DNA of 64,000 bases, taken from NCBI GenBank assembly GCA_035295125.1, contig DATGJP010000003.1:86719-150718 (forward strand). The letters run 5' to 3'. Position 1 is the stretch's first letter, and each line of letters begins with the position of its first letter. The notes under the pieces were generated by a model. It saw only the letters and a program-made list of their open reading frames with translations, had not been told where the DNA came from and searched no databases. This stretch comes from JAICMB01 sp035295125. Lineage in GTDB: Bacteria; Acidobacteriota; Terriglobia; Bryobacterales; Bryobacteraceae. Shown here piece by piece: positions 24,933-33,792 of this stretch. The translations under genes were made by a program, and so were the position numbers.

Positions 24933-25457
24933 ATGACAAGAGAAGAATACGGAGCAGCCTATCAAAAAGGCTACAACCTGACAGTTCGGTTTCTGGTATC
25001 ACGTGGTTTGTCTTATGATTCGGCCCAGGAGACCGCACAGGCGGCGTGGGCCAAGGGCTGGGAGCGCTTGGGGCAATTACGCGATTCCAACATGGTGCTG
25101 ACGTGGATGAACAGCATCGCACTGAACATCCATCGTAGCTACATCCGGCGTGAGCCCCTGCTTCAGGCCTTACCCGAACTGTCAACACCTCCGAAAATCA
25201 ACCTGGCTGCGATCGATGTCCGGCGCATACTGAAGTGCTGCAAGACGAATGACCGCATGGTACTGCAGCGTCACTACCTGGAAGGCTACAAGGTTCAGGA
25301 GATCGCGAAGTCCCATGGCTGGACGGAAACAGCGGTCCGGATCCGTTTGTTACGCGCGCGGAGGACTGTTGGGAAGAGACTCGGCCGACGGGTCACCCCG
25401 GCCGCCCAACCAGCAGATACACGCCGCGTGGCAGCCACGGTAGCAGCCACAGTATAA
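24933..25457 (+). CDS. ECF-type RNA polymerase sigma factor
   Basis: This 174-residue protein fits sigma-70 region 2 (YNLTVRFLVSRGLSYDSAQETAQAAWAKGWERL...TWMNSIALNIHRSYIRRE) and region 4 (RMVLQRHYLEGYKVQEIAKSHGWTETAVRIRLLRARRTVGKRL) with a short linker. No anti-sigma gene follows; instead a SYLF-domain gene does. It probably directs the surrounding stress genes, but no conserved promoter motif was identified among them. Confidence 0.85.
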   Translation: MTREEYGAAYQKGYNLTVRFLVSRGLSYDSAQETAQAAWAKGWERLGQLRDSNMVLTWMNSIALNIHRSYIRREPLLQALPELSTPPKINLAAIDVRRILKCCKTNDRMVLQRHYLEGYKVQEIAKSHGWTETAVRIRLLRARRTVGKRLGRRVTPAAQPADTRRVAATVAATV

Positions 25458-25498
25458 GAGTTCTCACTCGCTTCTCGGTCAGTTAGGGAGGTCGTGTT

Positions 25499-26188
25499 AT
25501 GAAATTGAGCATTCTAATTCTCGCGGGACTGTGTTCAGGGGCTGCGTTCGCATCGAATTCGAGCGCGAACGCCGCCAAGCTGATCAGTGAATCCGCAAAT
25601 GTATTCACGGAGATCACCTCCGCGCCTGACCGGTCGATTCCGCAGGACATTCTCAGCAAGGCGCAGTGTATAGGTATCGTGCCAGGGCTGAAGCGAGCCG
25701 GTTTTATCATAGGCGCGAAGTATGGCAAGGGCGTTTTGACGTGCCGCACCGGGTCGGGCTGGAGCGCGCCTTCTATCATCAAGATCGAGGGTGGCAGTTT
25801 TGGCGCTCAGATTGGAGCCGGTGAAACCGACCTGGTGCTGGTAGTCCAGAACCATCGTGGCATGGAGAAGTTGATGCAGGATAAGTTCACGGTAGGCGGG
25901 GATGCGTCAGTAATGGCCGGGCCGGTGGGTAGAACCGGAGAGGCATTGACGGATGCTCAAATGCATGCCGAAATCCTGTCCTACTCTCGCGCTCGCGGGC
26001 TTTTCGCGGGCGTCTCGCTGGAGGGCTCGACGTTGCGCCCGGATAGTGAGGAAAATGCCAATCTTTACGGTCATCCCGTGATGTCCAGGGCGATCTTGAC
26101 GGGTGAGGTCACAAAACCCGATGTTGCGCGGCCGCTGTATGCAGCGTTGGATGGCCGCACCGGCGTACACAGAGGCGCCGGAGAATAG
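25499..26188 (+). CDS. secreted SYLF-domain (lipid-binding) protein
   Basis: This 229-residue protein has a signal peptide (MKLSILILAGLCSGAAFA) and a SYLF/YSC84 domain: IPQDILSKAQCIGIVPGLKRAGFIIGAKYGKGVLTCR, WSAPSIIKIEGGSFGAQIGAGETDLVLVV and ILSYSRARGLFAGVSLEGSTLRPDSEENANLYG. SYLF domains bind phosphoinositides in eukaryotes; bacterial exported forms have an unknown role, often under envelope stress. It follows the sigma gene by 41 bases on the same strand with a GGGAGG ribosome site. Confidence 0.9.
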   Translation: MKLSILILAGLCSGAAFASNSSANAAKLISESANVFTEITSAPDRSIPQDILSKAQCIGIVPGLKRAGFIIGAKYGKGVLTCRTGSGWSAPSIIKIEGGSFGAQIGAGETDLVLVVQNHRGMEKLMQDKFTVGGDASVMAGPVGRTGEALTDAQMHAEILSYSRARGLFAGVSLEGSTLRPDSEENANLYGHPVMSRAILTGEVTKPDVARPLYAALDGRTGVHRGAGE

Positions 26189-26508
26189 CTAGCTTGCTCT
26201 CTCTCCCGGGCGCACGATCACACTGCTCCATACAGGCAATTTCATTTTGTTGTCAATGAGTTAGCAGGGCTGGTCGTGCGCCCAGCTTCCATTCCCCTGA
26301 TAGTTTGAGTGCGAGGTAACGGCCAAGCGGCGCGGGCCGATATATCTTGCGTTTTCAACGGCCTTCCGAGCTTTTTCCCGAACAGACTTTAATACGATTA
26401 AAGTACTGCCGTTGCATCCCGATAGAGTAGTAGGACGTCAAATCCTCTAGAGAGTGACCCGCCGGTGCTGCCCGGTTCAGGGTGGTATTGTAGGAAGTAT
26501 CCTCCGAC
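26189..26508. other. 320-base gap before the glycogen phosphorylase gene
   Basis: No gene is supported here. The gap contains the nested inverted-repeat element at 26208-26283 and probably the promoter of the phosphorylase gene. The 225 bases after the element show no other clear structure, and no tRNA could be folded. Confidence 0.5.
26208..26283. other. nested-helix element (possible structured RNA)
   Basis: GGGCGCACGA (26208-26217) and TCGTGCGCCC (26274-26283) form a perfect 10-bp outer stem. Within it CTGCT (26223-26227) pairs with AGCAG (26263-26267), and TCATT (26242-26246) pairs with AATGA (26255-26259) around an 8-base loop. Three collinear helices suggest a compact RNA or a protein-binding palindrome. 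No riboswitch class is recognised. Confidence 0.4.
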
Positions 26509-29064
26509 ATGGCTTTTCAGATCCGTCCGTTTAAGGAGTTCCTGGTACGGCCCGCTCTTCCTACCGCACTCTCCCGGATGAGCGAGCTGGCGTACAATCT
26601 CCTGTGGAGTTGGGATCATACAATACGGTCGTTGTTTCGTCGTATTGATCCTGTACTTTGGAAATCCTGCGACCATAACCCCGTCGTGATGTTAGGCCGC
26701 GTGCCCCAGGCGACATTGGAACGATGCGCCGTAGACCCGCGTTTCCTCGCTGTATACCGCCGCGCCTGCGAGCACTACGACACTTATCTTCATAGGCTGG
26801 AGCCGGAGAACGGAGAGAAGCTTATCGCCTACTTCTCAATGGAATACGGTGTGGCCTCCTGCGTTCCGATCTACTCCGGCGGCCTCGGTATTCTTTCCGG
26901 CGACCATATGAAGGCGGCCAGCGACGCGGACATCCCGCTGGTCGGAGTTGGTCTTCTGTACCAGCTCGGCTACTTTCAGCAATCCCTGAATCCTGACGGG
27001 TGGCAGCAGGAACGGAATCCGGTCAATGACTTTTACACGCTTCCGGTCCGTCCGGTCATCGGGCGCAACGGCGAGGAGCTGCTGGTCGACGTCAACCTGC
27101 CAACCGGCGTGCTGCACATCAAAGTCTGGCAGATGCATATTGGCCGGGTGAAATTGTTCCTATTGGACACGAACATCCCGGAGAATCCGCGGCCCGAGCA
27201 TCGCGACATCACGTCGCAGCTATACGGCGGCGACATTCACATGCGCATCCGCCAGGAGATCGTGCTCGGGATCGGCGGATTGCGTGCCCTGGACGACATG
27301 GGGCTGAAGCCCAACGTTTTCCATATGAACGAGGGGCATTCGGCGTTTCTGGCAATCGAGCGCATGCGACGCCTGATTGCGCATCACAATCTTAATTTTC
27401 AGGAAGCGCTGGATGCCTGCCGCGCGAACAACGTGTTTACAACGCACACCTCGGTTCCGGCGGGCATCGACATCTTCGACGCGGGCATCCTGCACGAGTA
27501 TTTTGGCGAATACTGTCGCGAGGGCAGTATTCCCTTTGAGGATTTCCTCGGCTTGGGACGCCGCAACCCCTTCGATCCCAACGAACGGTACTCGATGGCG
27601 ATTTCCGCAATCCAGACATCTTCGTACCGGAACGCGGTCAGTTCCTTGCACCGGCACGTTTCGCAGGAGATGTGGCAGGACCTGTGGCCGCGGCTGCCCG
27701 TTTGGGAGGTTCCGATTACCTCCATTACGAACGGCGTGCACCTGATGAGCTGGCTCAACGGCGATCTGGCCATGGTTTACGATCAGTACCTTGCGCCGGA
27801 CTGGCGGGAGCGTCACTACGATTCGAAAATCTGGGACCTGGTGCAGGACATCCCTAACCAGGAACTTTGGGAGGCTCACCGGCGACGGAAACGGGACCTG
27901 ATCGCGTTTGTCCGTGAGCGGAGCACAGCCAGTGCGATCCAGCGAAAGGCGCCCGCGTTCGAACAGCGCCGGCTTGCTGAAATCCTGGATCCCGATGCTC
28001 TCACGATAGGCTTTGCCCGCCGCTTCGCCACCTATAAGCGGGCAACCTTACTTTTCCGCGACGTGGAGCGGCTGCGGCGCATCCTGATGAATAAGGAACG
28101 GCCTGTTCAGGTAGTAATAGCAGGCAAGGCCCATCCCAAGGATCATCCTGGAAAGATGCTGATCCGCGAGATTGTTCAGCTTTCGCGGGATCCGCAGCTT
28201 TCCGGCCACATTGTTTTCGTCGAAGACTATGGGATTGCCGTGGGCCGCGAACTTGTCCAGGGAGTCGACCTTTGGCTGAACAACCCGCGGCGGGGTGAAG
28301 AGGCGTGCGGCACCAGCGGCATGAAAGCGGGGCTCAACGGCGTTCTAAACCTGAGTATCCTGGACGGCTGGTTCGATGAGGCGTACGAGATTTCCGGCGG
28401 CTGGGCCATCGGCGACCGGGAGCCCTATTCTGAGGACCAGGATGAAGTTCACGCGCGGGCGATCTACTCAATACTGGAAAACGAGATCGTCCCGATGTAC
28501 TACTCAGGACGAGACGAGGAAGGCGTTCCGAACGAATGGGTACGGCGTATGAAGCAGTCGCTCATGCACCTAAGTCCTCAATTTAATTCGCAACGGATGG
28601 TCTCAGAATACGTCTCGCAATTGTACGATCCCGCGTTCAGCTCACATCTCGCTACGCGGGAGGACAATTACCAGCCTGCTCGGGATCGTGTTCGATGGAA
28701 TGAGCAGGTGCGGCAAGCCTGGGACAGGATCCGGTTCGTGGATCTAGGTCCAGGGCCGGATGGATCGGTGCTGAGCGGCAGGCCGATTCCGATGAGAGCC
28801 GTGGTTGAGTTGTCCGGTCTCAGCCCGAAGGAAGTTCGCGTTGAAGCAGTGATCGGACGTGTCGGGGCAAACGGGAATCTCGAAGACACCCAGGTGATGA
28901 CCTTACCTCCGACGGAACAACAGGGGACCGCATACGTATTCTCAAAAGAGTTCGTACCCCATCAGACCGGGCGGTTGGGGTACTCGCTTCGCGTGAGTCC
29001 TAATCATTACGACAACCCGATCACGCGTCCGCCGAATTCGTTGTTGAAGTGGGGTCCCGAGTAG
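26509..29064 (+). CDS. glgP: alpha-glucan (glycogen) phosphorylase
   Basis: This 851-residue protein has the DUF3417 N-terminal domain (LSRMSELAYNLLWSWDHTIRSLFRRIDPVLW) typical of the TIGR02094-type short phosphorylases. The catalytic core includes YFSMEYGVASCVPIYSGGLGILSGDH, FHMNEGHSAFLAIER, THTSVPAGIDIF, GFARRFATYKRATLLFRD and the PLP-region motif EEACGTSGMKAGLNGVLNLSILDGWFDEAY. It releases glucose 1-phosphate from alpha-1,4-glucans and pairs functionally with the glycogen synthase at 42217. The start is supported by overall alignment; an AGGA lies about 14 bases upstream. Confidence 0.95.
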   Translation: MAFQIRPFKEFLVRPALPTALSRMSELAYNLLWSWDHTIRSLFRRIDPVLWKSCDHNPVVMLGRVPQATLERCAVDPRFLAVYRRACEHYDTYLHRLEPENGEKLIAYFSMEYGVASCVPIYSGGLGILSGDHMKAASDADIPLVGVGLLYQLGYFQQSLNPDGWQQERNPVNDFYTLPVRPVIGRNGEELLVDVNLPTGVLHIKVWQMHIGRVKLFLLDTNIPENPRPEHRDITSQLYGGDIHMRIRQEIVLGIGGLRALDDMGLKPNVFHMNEGHSAFLAIERMRRLIAHHNLNFQEALDACRANNVFTTHTSVPAGIDIFDAGILHEYFGEYCREGSIPFEDFLGLGRRNPFDPNERYSMAISAIQTSSYRNAVSSLHRHVSQEMWQDLWPRLPVWEVPITSITNGVHLMSWLNGDLAMVYDQYLAPDWRERHYDSKIWDLVQDIPNQELWEAHRRRKRDLIAFVRERSTASAIQRKAPAFEQRRLAEILDPDALTIGFARRFATYKRATLLFRDVERLRRILMNKERPVQVVIAGKAHPKDHPGKMLIREIVQLSRDPQLSGHIVFVEDYGIAVGRELVQGVDLWLNNPRRGEEACGTSGMKAGLNGVLNLSILDGWFDEAYEISGGWAIGDREPYSEDQDEVHARAIYSILENEIVPMYYSGRDEEGVPNEWVRRMKQSLMHLSPQFNSQRMVSEYVSQLYDPAFSSHLATREDNYQPARDRVRWNEQVRQAWDRIRFVDLGPGPDGSVLSGRPIPMRAVVELSGLSPKEVRVEAVIGRVGANGNLEDTQVMTLPPTEQQGTAYVFSKEFVPHQTGRLGYSLRVSPNHYDNPITRPPNSLLKWGPE

Positions 29065-29304
29065 CAAGTTTTCCGCTTGCCAGGCTGGGGACCGACTCAG
29101 GTTAGAGAGTAAAACAAGATCGTAACAGTTTGTTATTAAAGAAAGCGCTGGATTTGAGTTGCGTTTCGTGGTACATAGGTACTTGGGCACGAGCGGGGGC
29201 CGTTCGAGCTAACTTCCCTCGGACCCGCGTCTATCCTCCGATTTACCCGAAAGTTCTCTCATTCGCCGATGCGCCCGTATTGTAGGGCCAGGAGCATTCG
29301 AAAC

Positions 29305-29796
29305 ATGGACGACGACCGTAAGTACAGACAGCGTGGCTACATGGACTCCGACAGGGAGTCCAACGGCCACCGGCGCGATGACCGTCCCAAACCGCAAGGT
29401 CCGCGCCCCCCCATTGATGTAACCGGGCCCCGCCTACCCCGCTTGGTGCAGCACGTGGCAGCCGCTCGCTGCTATAACTGCGCCACCACACTTCCGGAAG
29501 GCGTCGACTGGAAAGCTAACTGCCCCAAGTGCAACGCGGCCTTGCATTGCTGCAAGCAGTGTGCGCACTTTGAACCATCCACGCGATTCCAGTGCCTTAA
29601 GCCGATACCGTTACGAATCGCGATGAAGGACCAGAAGAACGAGTGCGAGTTGTTCAAGCCGCGTGTCACAATCGCCCGCGATTCCGCGCCCGCCGCTACG
29701 AATGGCCACACAAACTCCCATCCGGCAAACAACATCCCGGCGCCGCGTTCTCCCAACGACGCACGCGCTGCCTTCGATAATCTGTTCAAGAAGTGA
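29305..29796 (+). CDS. zinc-ribbon-like protein
   Basis: The ATG at 29305 gives 163 residues. The middle holds a cysteine cluster, CYNCATTLPEGVDWKANCPKCNAALHCCKQCAHF followed by CL and EC, with paired CxxC motifs suited to binding two zinc ions. The N-terminus is basic and disordered, the C-terminus Asn/Pro-rich ending in AFDNLFKK. No named family could be assigned. It overlaps the alcohol dehydrogenase start by four bases (GTGA), so they are probably co-translated. Its role is unknown. Confidence 0.75.
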   Translation: MDDDRKYRQRGYMDSDRESNGHRRDDRPKPQGPRPPIDVTGPRLPRLVQHVAAARCYNCATTLPEGVDWKANCPKCNAALHCCKQCAHFEPSTRFQCLKPIPLRIAMKDQKNECELFKPRVTIARDSAPAATNGHTNSHPANNIPAPRSPNDARAAFDNLFKK

Positions 29797-30827
29797 AAGT
29801 AGCTGAACTTTGCGAATTCCATAAGTTCCGTCTCACCGATCAGCCTCCCCCACCTGACCCTGCCCCTGGAGAAATCCTGGTGCGCGTCAAAGCTGTGGGT
29901 ATCTGCGGTTCGGACGTTCACAACTTTTCCGAAGGCGGCATTGGGGATATGCGATGTGCCTATCCCATGGTGCTAGGCCACGAACCCGCGGGAGTTGTTG
30001 AAAAAATCAGCAGTGGAGTCACAGGTTGGTCCGTCGGTGATCCTGCTGTTCTCGAACCGGCACTATACTGCTATCACTGCGAATACTGTCTGACAGGACA
30101 TCACAATGTTTGCGCGAACATAAGATTCCTGAGCAATCCGGGGCATCCGGGTTTCTTTCGGGAGTATGTCAGCCTGCCGGCGGGGAATCTCCTGCCACAG
30201 CCCTCGAATCTGAACGCGGCCGAAGCGACGCTGGTTGAGCCGTTGGCGATTATTTTGCATTCGCTGCATCTCGCTGCGATGCGGCCGGGAGAGACGGCTG
30301 TCGTCTTTGGGGCGGGGCCGATTGGATTGCTCACGGTCGCGGCATTGCGTCTCGCGGGCGCCGGACGCATCTGGTCCGTGGAGCCTGTGACGCATCGGCG
30401 TGAACTCGCAAAGGTGGTGGGCGCGGATGCGGCGATCAATCCCCGTGAGGTGGATGTCGTAAAACAAATTCTGGCTGATACGTCGAAACGCGGCGTAGAT
30501 GTTTCCTTCGATTGCGTCTGCAAGGAGAACACGCTGAACGAGTGCCTGTACGTTACGCGCAATGCGGGACGCGTGATCATTACGGGTATTCCTTCGGAGT
30601 CGTTTGTCAGCCTCGACACGAATCCCATGCGCCGCAAAGAGCTGCCGATCCTCACGGTGCGTCGTTCGAATCATGATACGGGCGCCGCGCTTCGCATGTT
30701 GGCGGCGGAACCTGGCCGATTTGTTCCGATTCTGACGCACTCGAAGCCTATTAATGAAATTCAGCCGGCGTTTGAAGGCCTCGAGAAGTATGCCGATGGC
30801 GCCGGTAAGGTTGTCCTGACCTTGTAA
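29793..30827 (+). CDS. zinc-dependent medium-chain alcohol/polyol dehydrogenase
   Basis: This 344-residue MDR-family protein starts at GTG 29793. Motifs are GICGSDVHNF (catalytic zinc Cys), LGHEPAGVV (GHE), the structural-zinc region with CYHCEYC and HHNVC, and the Rossmann motif VVFGAGPIGLLTVAALRLAGA. It resembles sorbitol/threonine dehydrogenases; substrate undetermined. Both zinc sites look complete. Confidence 0.92.
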   Translation: MKVAELCEFHKFRLTDQPPPPDPAPGEILVRVKAVGICGSDVHNFSEGGIGDMRCAYPMVLGHEPAGVVEKISSGVTGWSVGDPAVLEPALYCYHCEYCLTGHHNVCANIRFLSNPGHPGFFREYVSLPAGNLLPQPSNLNAAEATLVEPLAIILHSLHLAAMRPGETAVVFGAGPIGLLTVAALRLAGAGRIWSVEPVTHRRELAKVVGADAAINPREVDVVKQILADTSKRGVDVSFDCVCKENTLNECLYVTRNAGRVIITGIPSESFVSLDTNPMRRKELPILTVRRSNHDTGAALRMLAAEPGRFVPILTHSKPINEIQPAFEGLEKYADGAGKVVLTL

Positions 30828-30828
30828 T

Positions 30829-30901
30829 GCAGGATGGCATCCTGCCGCCGGTTGGCAACCGGCGAGACGGGTTCCCAACCCGTCGCAGGTTAACAACCTG
30901 C
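30829..30901. repeat. four tandem palindromes of different sequence
   Basis: Directly after the dehydrogenase stop come GCAGGATGGCATCCTGC (30829-30845), GCCGGTTGGCAACCGGC (30847-30863), GACGGGTTCCCAACCCGTC (30866-30884) and GCAGGTTAACAACCTGC (30885-30901). Each is a perfect 17-19 base palindrome with a 1-3 base centre; the arms differ but share the GG-TTG/CAACC theme. They leave only about 70 bases before the Ada-AlkA gene. Confidence 0.85.
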
Positions 30902-30972
30902 ACCACACGGCTTCCAAGGTTCACGTCCGAAAACAGCTAATCCGCAAATCGAACCGAGCGCATAATGAAGGC

Positions 30973-32319
30973 ATGCAGTTGGACGCTGATGCCTGTTATC
31001 GCGCGGTGAAGACACGCGACGCGCGCTTCGATGGACGATTTTTCACCGCAGTAAAAACTACGGGCGTGTATTGCCGGCCTATCTGTCCGGCGCAGACCCC
31101 GAAACTTCAGAACTGTACATTCTTTGCATGTGCCGCGGCAGCGCAGGAAGCCGGGTACCGTCCCTGTTTGCGGTGCCGTCCGGAAATTTCACCCGGGCTC
31201 CCTGCGTGGAATGGAACTTCGACGACCATCTCGCGCGCCCTTCGGCTGATTTCAGAAGGCGTCATGGATCAGGGTTCGGTGGAAGATCTCGCAGCGCGCC
31301 TGGGAATCGGCGATCGGCATCTGCGGCGGTTGTTCGATGAGCATCTCGGCGCATCACCGGCAGCGGTCGCAAACACCCGCCGGTTTCTGTTTGCCAAGAA
31401 GCTGCTGACCGAGACGGCGCTGCCGGTCGGCGATATCGCGTACGCGGCCGGATTTTCCAGCGTGCGGCGCTTCAACGACGTGATGCGCGCGGCGTACAAA
31501 CGCACGCCGCGGGAATTGCGCGGGAAGGCAGGCCAGGCACGCGGCAGCACAATAACACTTACGCTGCCGTATCGCCCACCATATAACTGGCCCGCTGTGA
31601 TGCGTTTTCTTGCGCCGCGGGGGATACCTGGCGTGGAAGACATCACGCCAGAAGTTTATCGACGCAAATGGAATGGAGGACAGGTCGAGGTGCAACCGGT
31701 TCGCGGCGCCAATCATCTCATCGCGCGACTGGAATTAGCGAGCGTGCGCGATCTGGGCCCGATCGCCGAGTGCCTACGGCGGTTCTTCGATACCGATGCT
31801 CCGATCGACGACATCGAGGAGCATCTTGCGCGGGACCCGCGGCTCGCCCAGACCGTCAAGACGAATTCCGGTTTGCGCGTACCGGGGGCGTGGGATCCGT
31901 TCGAGCTCGTGGTCCGAGCGATCCTGGGGCAACAGGTTACAGTGAAGGGCGCCACAACATTGGCGGGTCGTATCACTTCGAAGTTCGGCTGCTTCCCTGC
32001 ACCGAAAGTTCTCGCCGGCGCTGACCTGACGACGATTGGCTTGCCCGGCGCGCGGGCGCAAACGCTGCGCACGGTGGCGGGAGCGTTTGCGACTACGCCG
32101 AATCAGACCGTGGAGGCTTTGCGGGGACTTCCCGGCATCGGCGACTGGACCGCACAATACATTGCGATGCGCGCTTTCAACGAACCCGACGCCTTTCCGG
32201 CGTCCGACCTGGGACTGATTCGCGCCGCGGGTAAAGACGTGGCAAAACGGGCTGAAGCGTGGCGGCCCTGGCGGGCATATGCAGCCATGCACTTATGGAT
32301 GGAGCACTCCAATGACTGA
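30973..32319 (+). CDS. alkA: Ada-AlkA fusion: methyl-phosphotriester sensor and 3-methyladenine DNA glycosylase II
   Basis: The 448-residue protein has three parts. The N-terminal Ada domain carries the four zinc cysteines C34, C38, C65 and C68 (GVYCRPICPA ... RPCLRCRPE). An AraC-type helix-turn-helix follows (VEDLAARLGIGDRHLRRLFDEHLGASP, VGDIAYAAGFSSVRRFNDVMRAAYKRTPRELR). The C-terminal part is AlkA, with WDPFELVVRAILGQQVTVKGATTLAGRI and the HhH-GPD region LRGLPGIGDWTAQYIAMRAFNEPDAFPASDLGL. It should excise alkylated bases and activate transcription when methylated, probably including ogt, which overlaps it by eight bases. Confidence 0.95.
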   Translation: MQLDADACYRAVKTRDARFDGRFFTAVKTTGVYCRPICPAQTPKLQNCTFFACAAAAQEAGYRPCLRCRPEISPGLPAWNGTSTTISRALRLISEGVMDQGSVEDLAARLGIGDRHLRRLFDEHLGASPAAVANTRRFLFAKKLLTETALPVGDIAYAAGFSSVRRFNDVMRAAYKRTPRELRGKAGQARGSTITLTLPYRPPYNWPAVMRFLAPRGIPGVEDITPEVYRRKWNGGQVEVQPVRGANHLIARLELASVRDLGPIAECLRRFFDTDAPIDDIEEHLARDPRLAQTVKTNSGLRVPGAWDPFELVVRAILGQQVTVKGATTLAGRITSKFGCFPAPKVLAGADLTTIGLPGARAQTLRTVAGAFATTPNQTVEALRGLPGIGDWTAQYIAMRAFNEPDAFPASDLGLIRAAGKDVAKRAEAWRPWRAYAAMHLWMEHSND

Positions 32320-32851
32320 ACTCTACTACGACGAAATCCCCTCTCCCATTGGGTCAATCTTCATCGCGTGCGACGGGGACGCGATGTGCACTCTGTACTT
32401 CAGCGATTTTGAAGAACGCATGTGGCAACAGTTGAAGCCGCGCTATCCCGACGCGAAGCTCACACGCAGGCATGATCCATTTGGCTACCGCACACTGCTC
32501 GACCGGTACTTCCAGGGCGACCTCGCGTCGATAGAAGAAATCAAAGTCACAACCCGCGGCACACCATTCCAGCGCAAGGTGTGGCACGAATTGCGCTCTA
32601 TTCCGGCGGGCAGCACGGCATCCTACGGCGAAATGGCGGCGCGCATCGGCTGTCCCAAGGCATGCCGGGCCGTTGGTTTGGCGAACGGACAGAACCCGGT
32701 CTCGATAGTGCTGCCGTGTCACCGCGTCATTGGGGCGAACGGGAGTTTGACGGGGTACGGCGGCGGGCTCGACCGGAAGCGGTGGCTTCTGAGGCATGAG
32801 GGTCAAAACACAACCTCCGCACAATTATCAATGGCGACCGCGCATACATAG
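32312..32851 (+). CDS. ogt: methylated-DNA-[protein]-cysteine S-methyltransferase
   Basis: The ATG at 32312 overlaps the end of alkA and gives 179 residues. The active-site VLPCHRVIGANGSLTGYGGGLDRK is intact, preceded by the helix-turn-helix GTPFQRKVWHELRSIPAGSTASYGEMAARIG. The enzyme transfers methyl groups from O6-methylguanine to its own Cys. An in-frame start at 32279 lies inside alkA and adds unrelated residues. Together with Ada-AlkA it forms a complete alkylation-repair unit. Confidence 0.95.
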   Translation: MTELYYDEIPSPIGSIFIACDGDAMCTLYFSDFEERMWQQLKPRYPDAKLTRRHDPFGYRTLLDRYFQGDLASIEEIKVTTRGTPFQRKVWHELRSIPAGSTASYGEMAARIGCPKACRAVGLANGQNPVSIVLPCHRVIGANGSLTGYGGGLDRKRWLLRHEGQNTTSAQLSMATAHT

Positions 32852-32865
32852 CCTAAACTGAGGCT

Positions 32866-33792
32866 ATGTCCATAATCCGGGGCGCGGTGGTGCAAGCTGC
32901 GCCAGTTCCGTTCGACCTCGACCGCTCGCTCGCGAAGGCTCTGGACCTGATTGACGGCGCCTCGGCGCAAGGCGCGCAGCTCATCGTGTTTCCCGAGGCG
33001 TTTCTCTCCGGTTACCCCAAGCCTTTAGACTTCGGAGCCGTCGTAGGCCACCGCACGATGGAGGGCCGGGCTCTGTTCCGGCGCTACTACGAGAGCGCGG
33101 TCGATGTCCCCGGACCGGTCACTGACGCTCTCGGCGCAGCCTGCCGGAGTCACGGCGTGCACCTGGTGATGGGCGTCATCGAACGTGACGGCGGCACGCT
33201 CTATTGCACGGCGCTGTTTTTTTCCGCCGACGGTCAACTGCTGGGCAAACATCGCAAGGTAATGCCCACCGCCATGGAGCGGCTCATCTGGGGCTTTGGC
33301 GACGGTTCGACGCTGGGGGTCTTTGAGACCGCGATCGGCAAAATCGGCGCCGTCATCTGCTGGGAAAATTACATGCCGCTTCTGCGCACGACAATGTACT
33401 CGAAGGGCGTGCAGCTTTACTGCGCACCAACGGTGGACGATCGCGAGACGTGGGCTCCCAGCATGCAGCACATCGCGTTTGAAGGACGCTGCTTCGTGCT
33501 TTCCGCTGTGCAATACCTGCGGCGCTCCGACTATCCCCAGGACATTGCGATTCCCGAGAACGCAGCCGATCCGATCATCCGCGGCGGCAGTGTGATCGTG
33601 AATCCCCAGGGCAAGATTCTGGCCGGTCCTAATCGCGAAGGCGAGTGCATCCTGACGGCCGACATCGATCTGCGCGAAATCGTCGAAGGCAAATACGACC
33701 TCGACGTCGTGGGCCACTACGCGCGGCCCGACATTTTCCAACTCGAGGTAAATGAGAAGGCGGCGAAATCTGTTAGGACCGGCGCGTCATAA
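32866..33792 (+). CDS. carbon-nitrogen hydrolase (nitrilase-like)
   Basis: This 308-residue protein has the nitrilase-superfamily triad: Glu44 in VFPEAF, Lys in GKHRKVMPT and Cys in AVICWENYMPL. The extended GHYARPDIFQL tail and WENYMPLLR sequence match true nitrilases/cyanide hydratase-type enzymes more closely than amidases. It probably converts a nitrile to the acid. It lies 14 bases after ogt and its stop overlaps the convergent peptidase gene by six bases. Confidence 0.92.
   Translation: MSIIRGAVVQAAPVPFDLDRSLAKALDLIDGASAQGAQLIVFPEAFLSGYPKPLDFGAVVGHRTMEGRALFRRYYESAVDVPGPVTDALGAACRSHGVHLVMGVIERDGGTLYCTALFFSADGQLLGKHRKVMPTAMERLIWGFGDGSTLGVFETAIGKIGAVICWENYMPLLRTTMYSKGVQLYCAPTVDDRETWAPSMQHIAFEGRCFVLSAVQYLRRSDYPQDIAIPENAADPIIRGGSVIVNPQGKILAGPNREGECILTADIDLREIVEGKYDLDVVGHYARPDIFQLEVNEKAAKSVRTGAS

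Noticed and set aside
26398..26508. Possible tRNA-like segment before glgP
   Set aside because: A short T-loop-like string is present, but no acceptor stem or anticodon arm can be paired.
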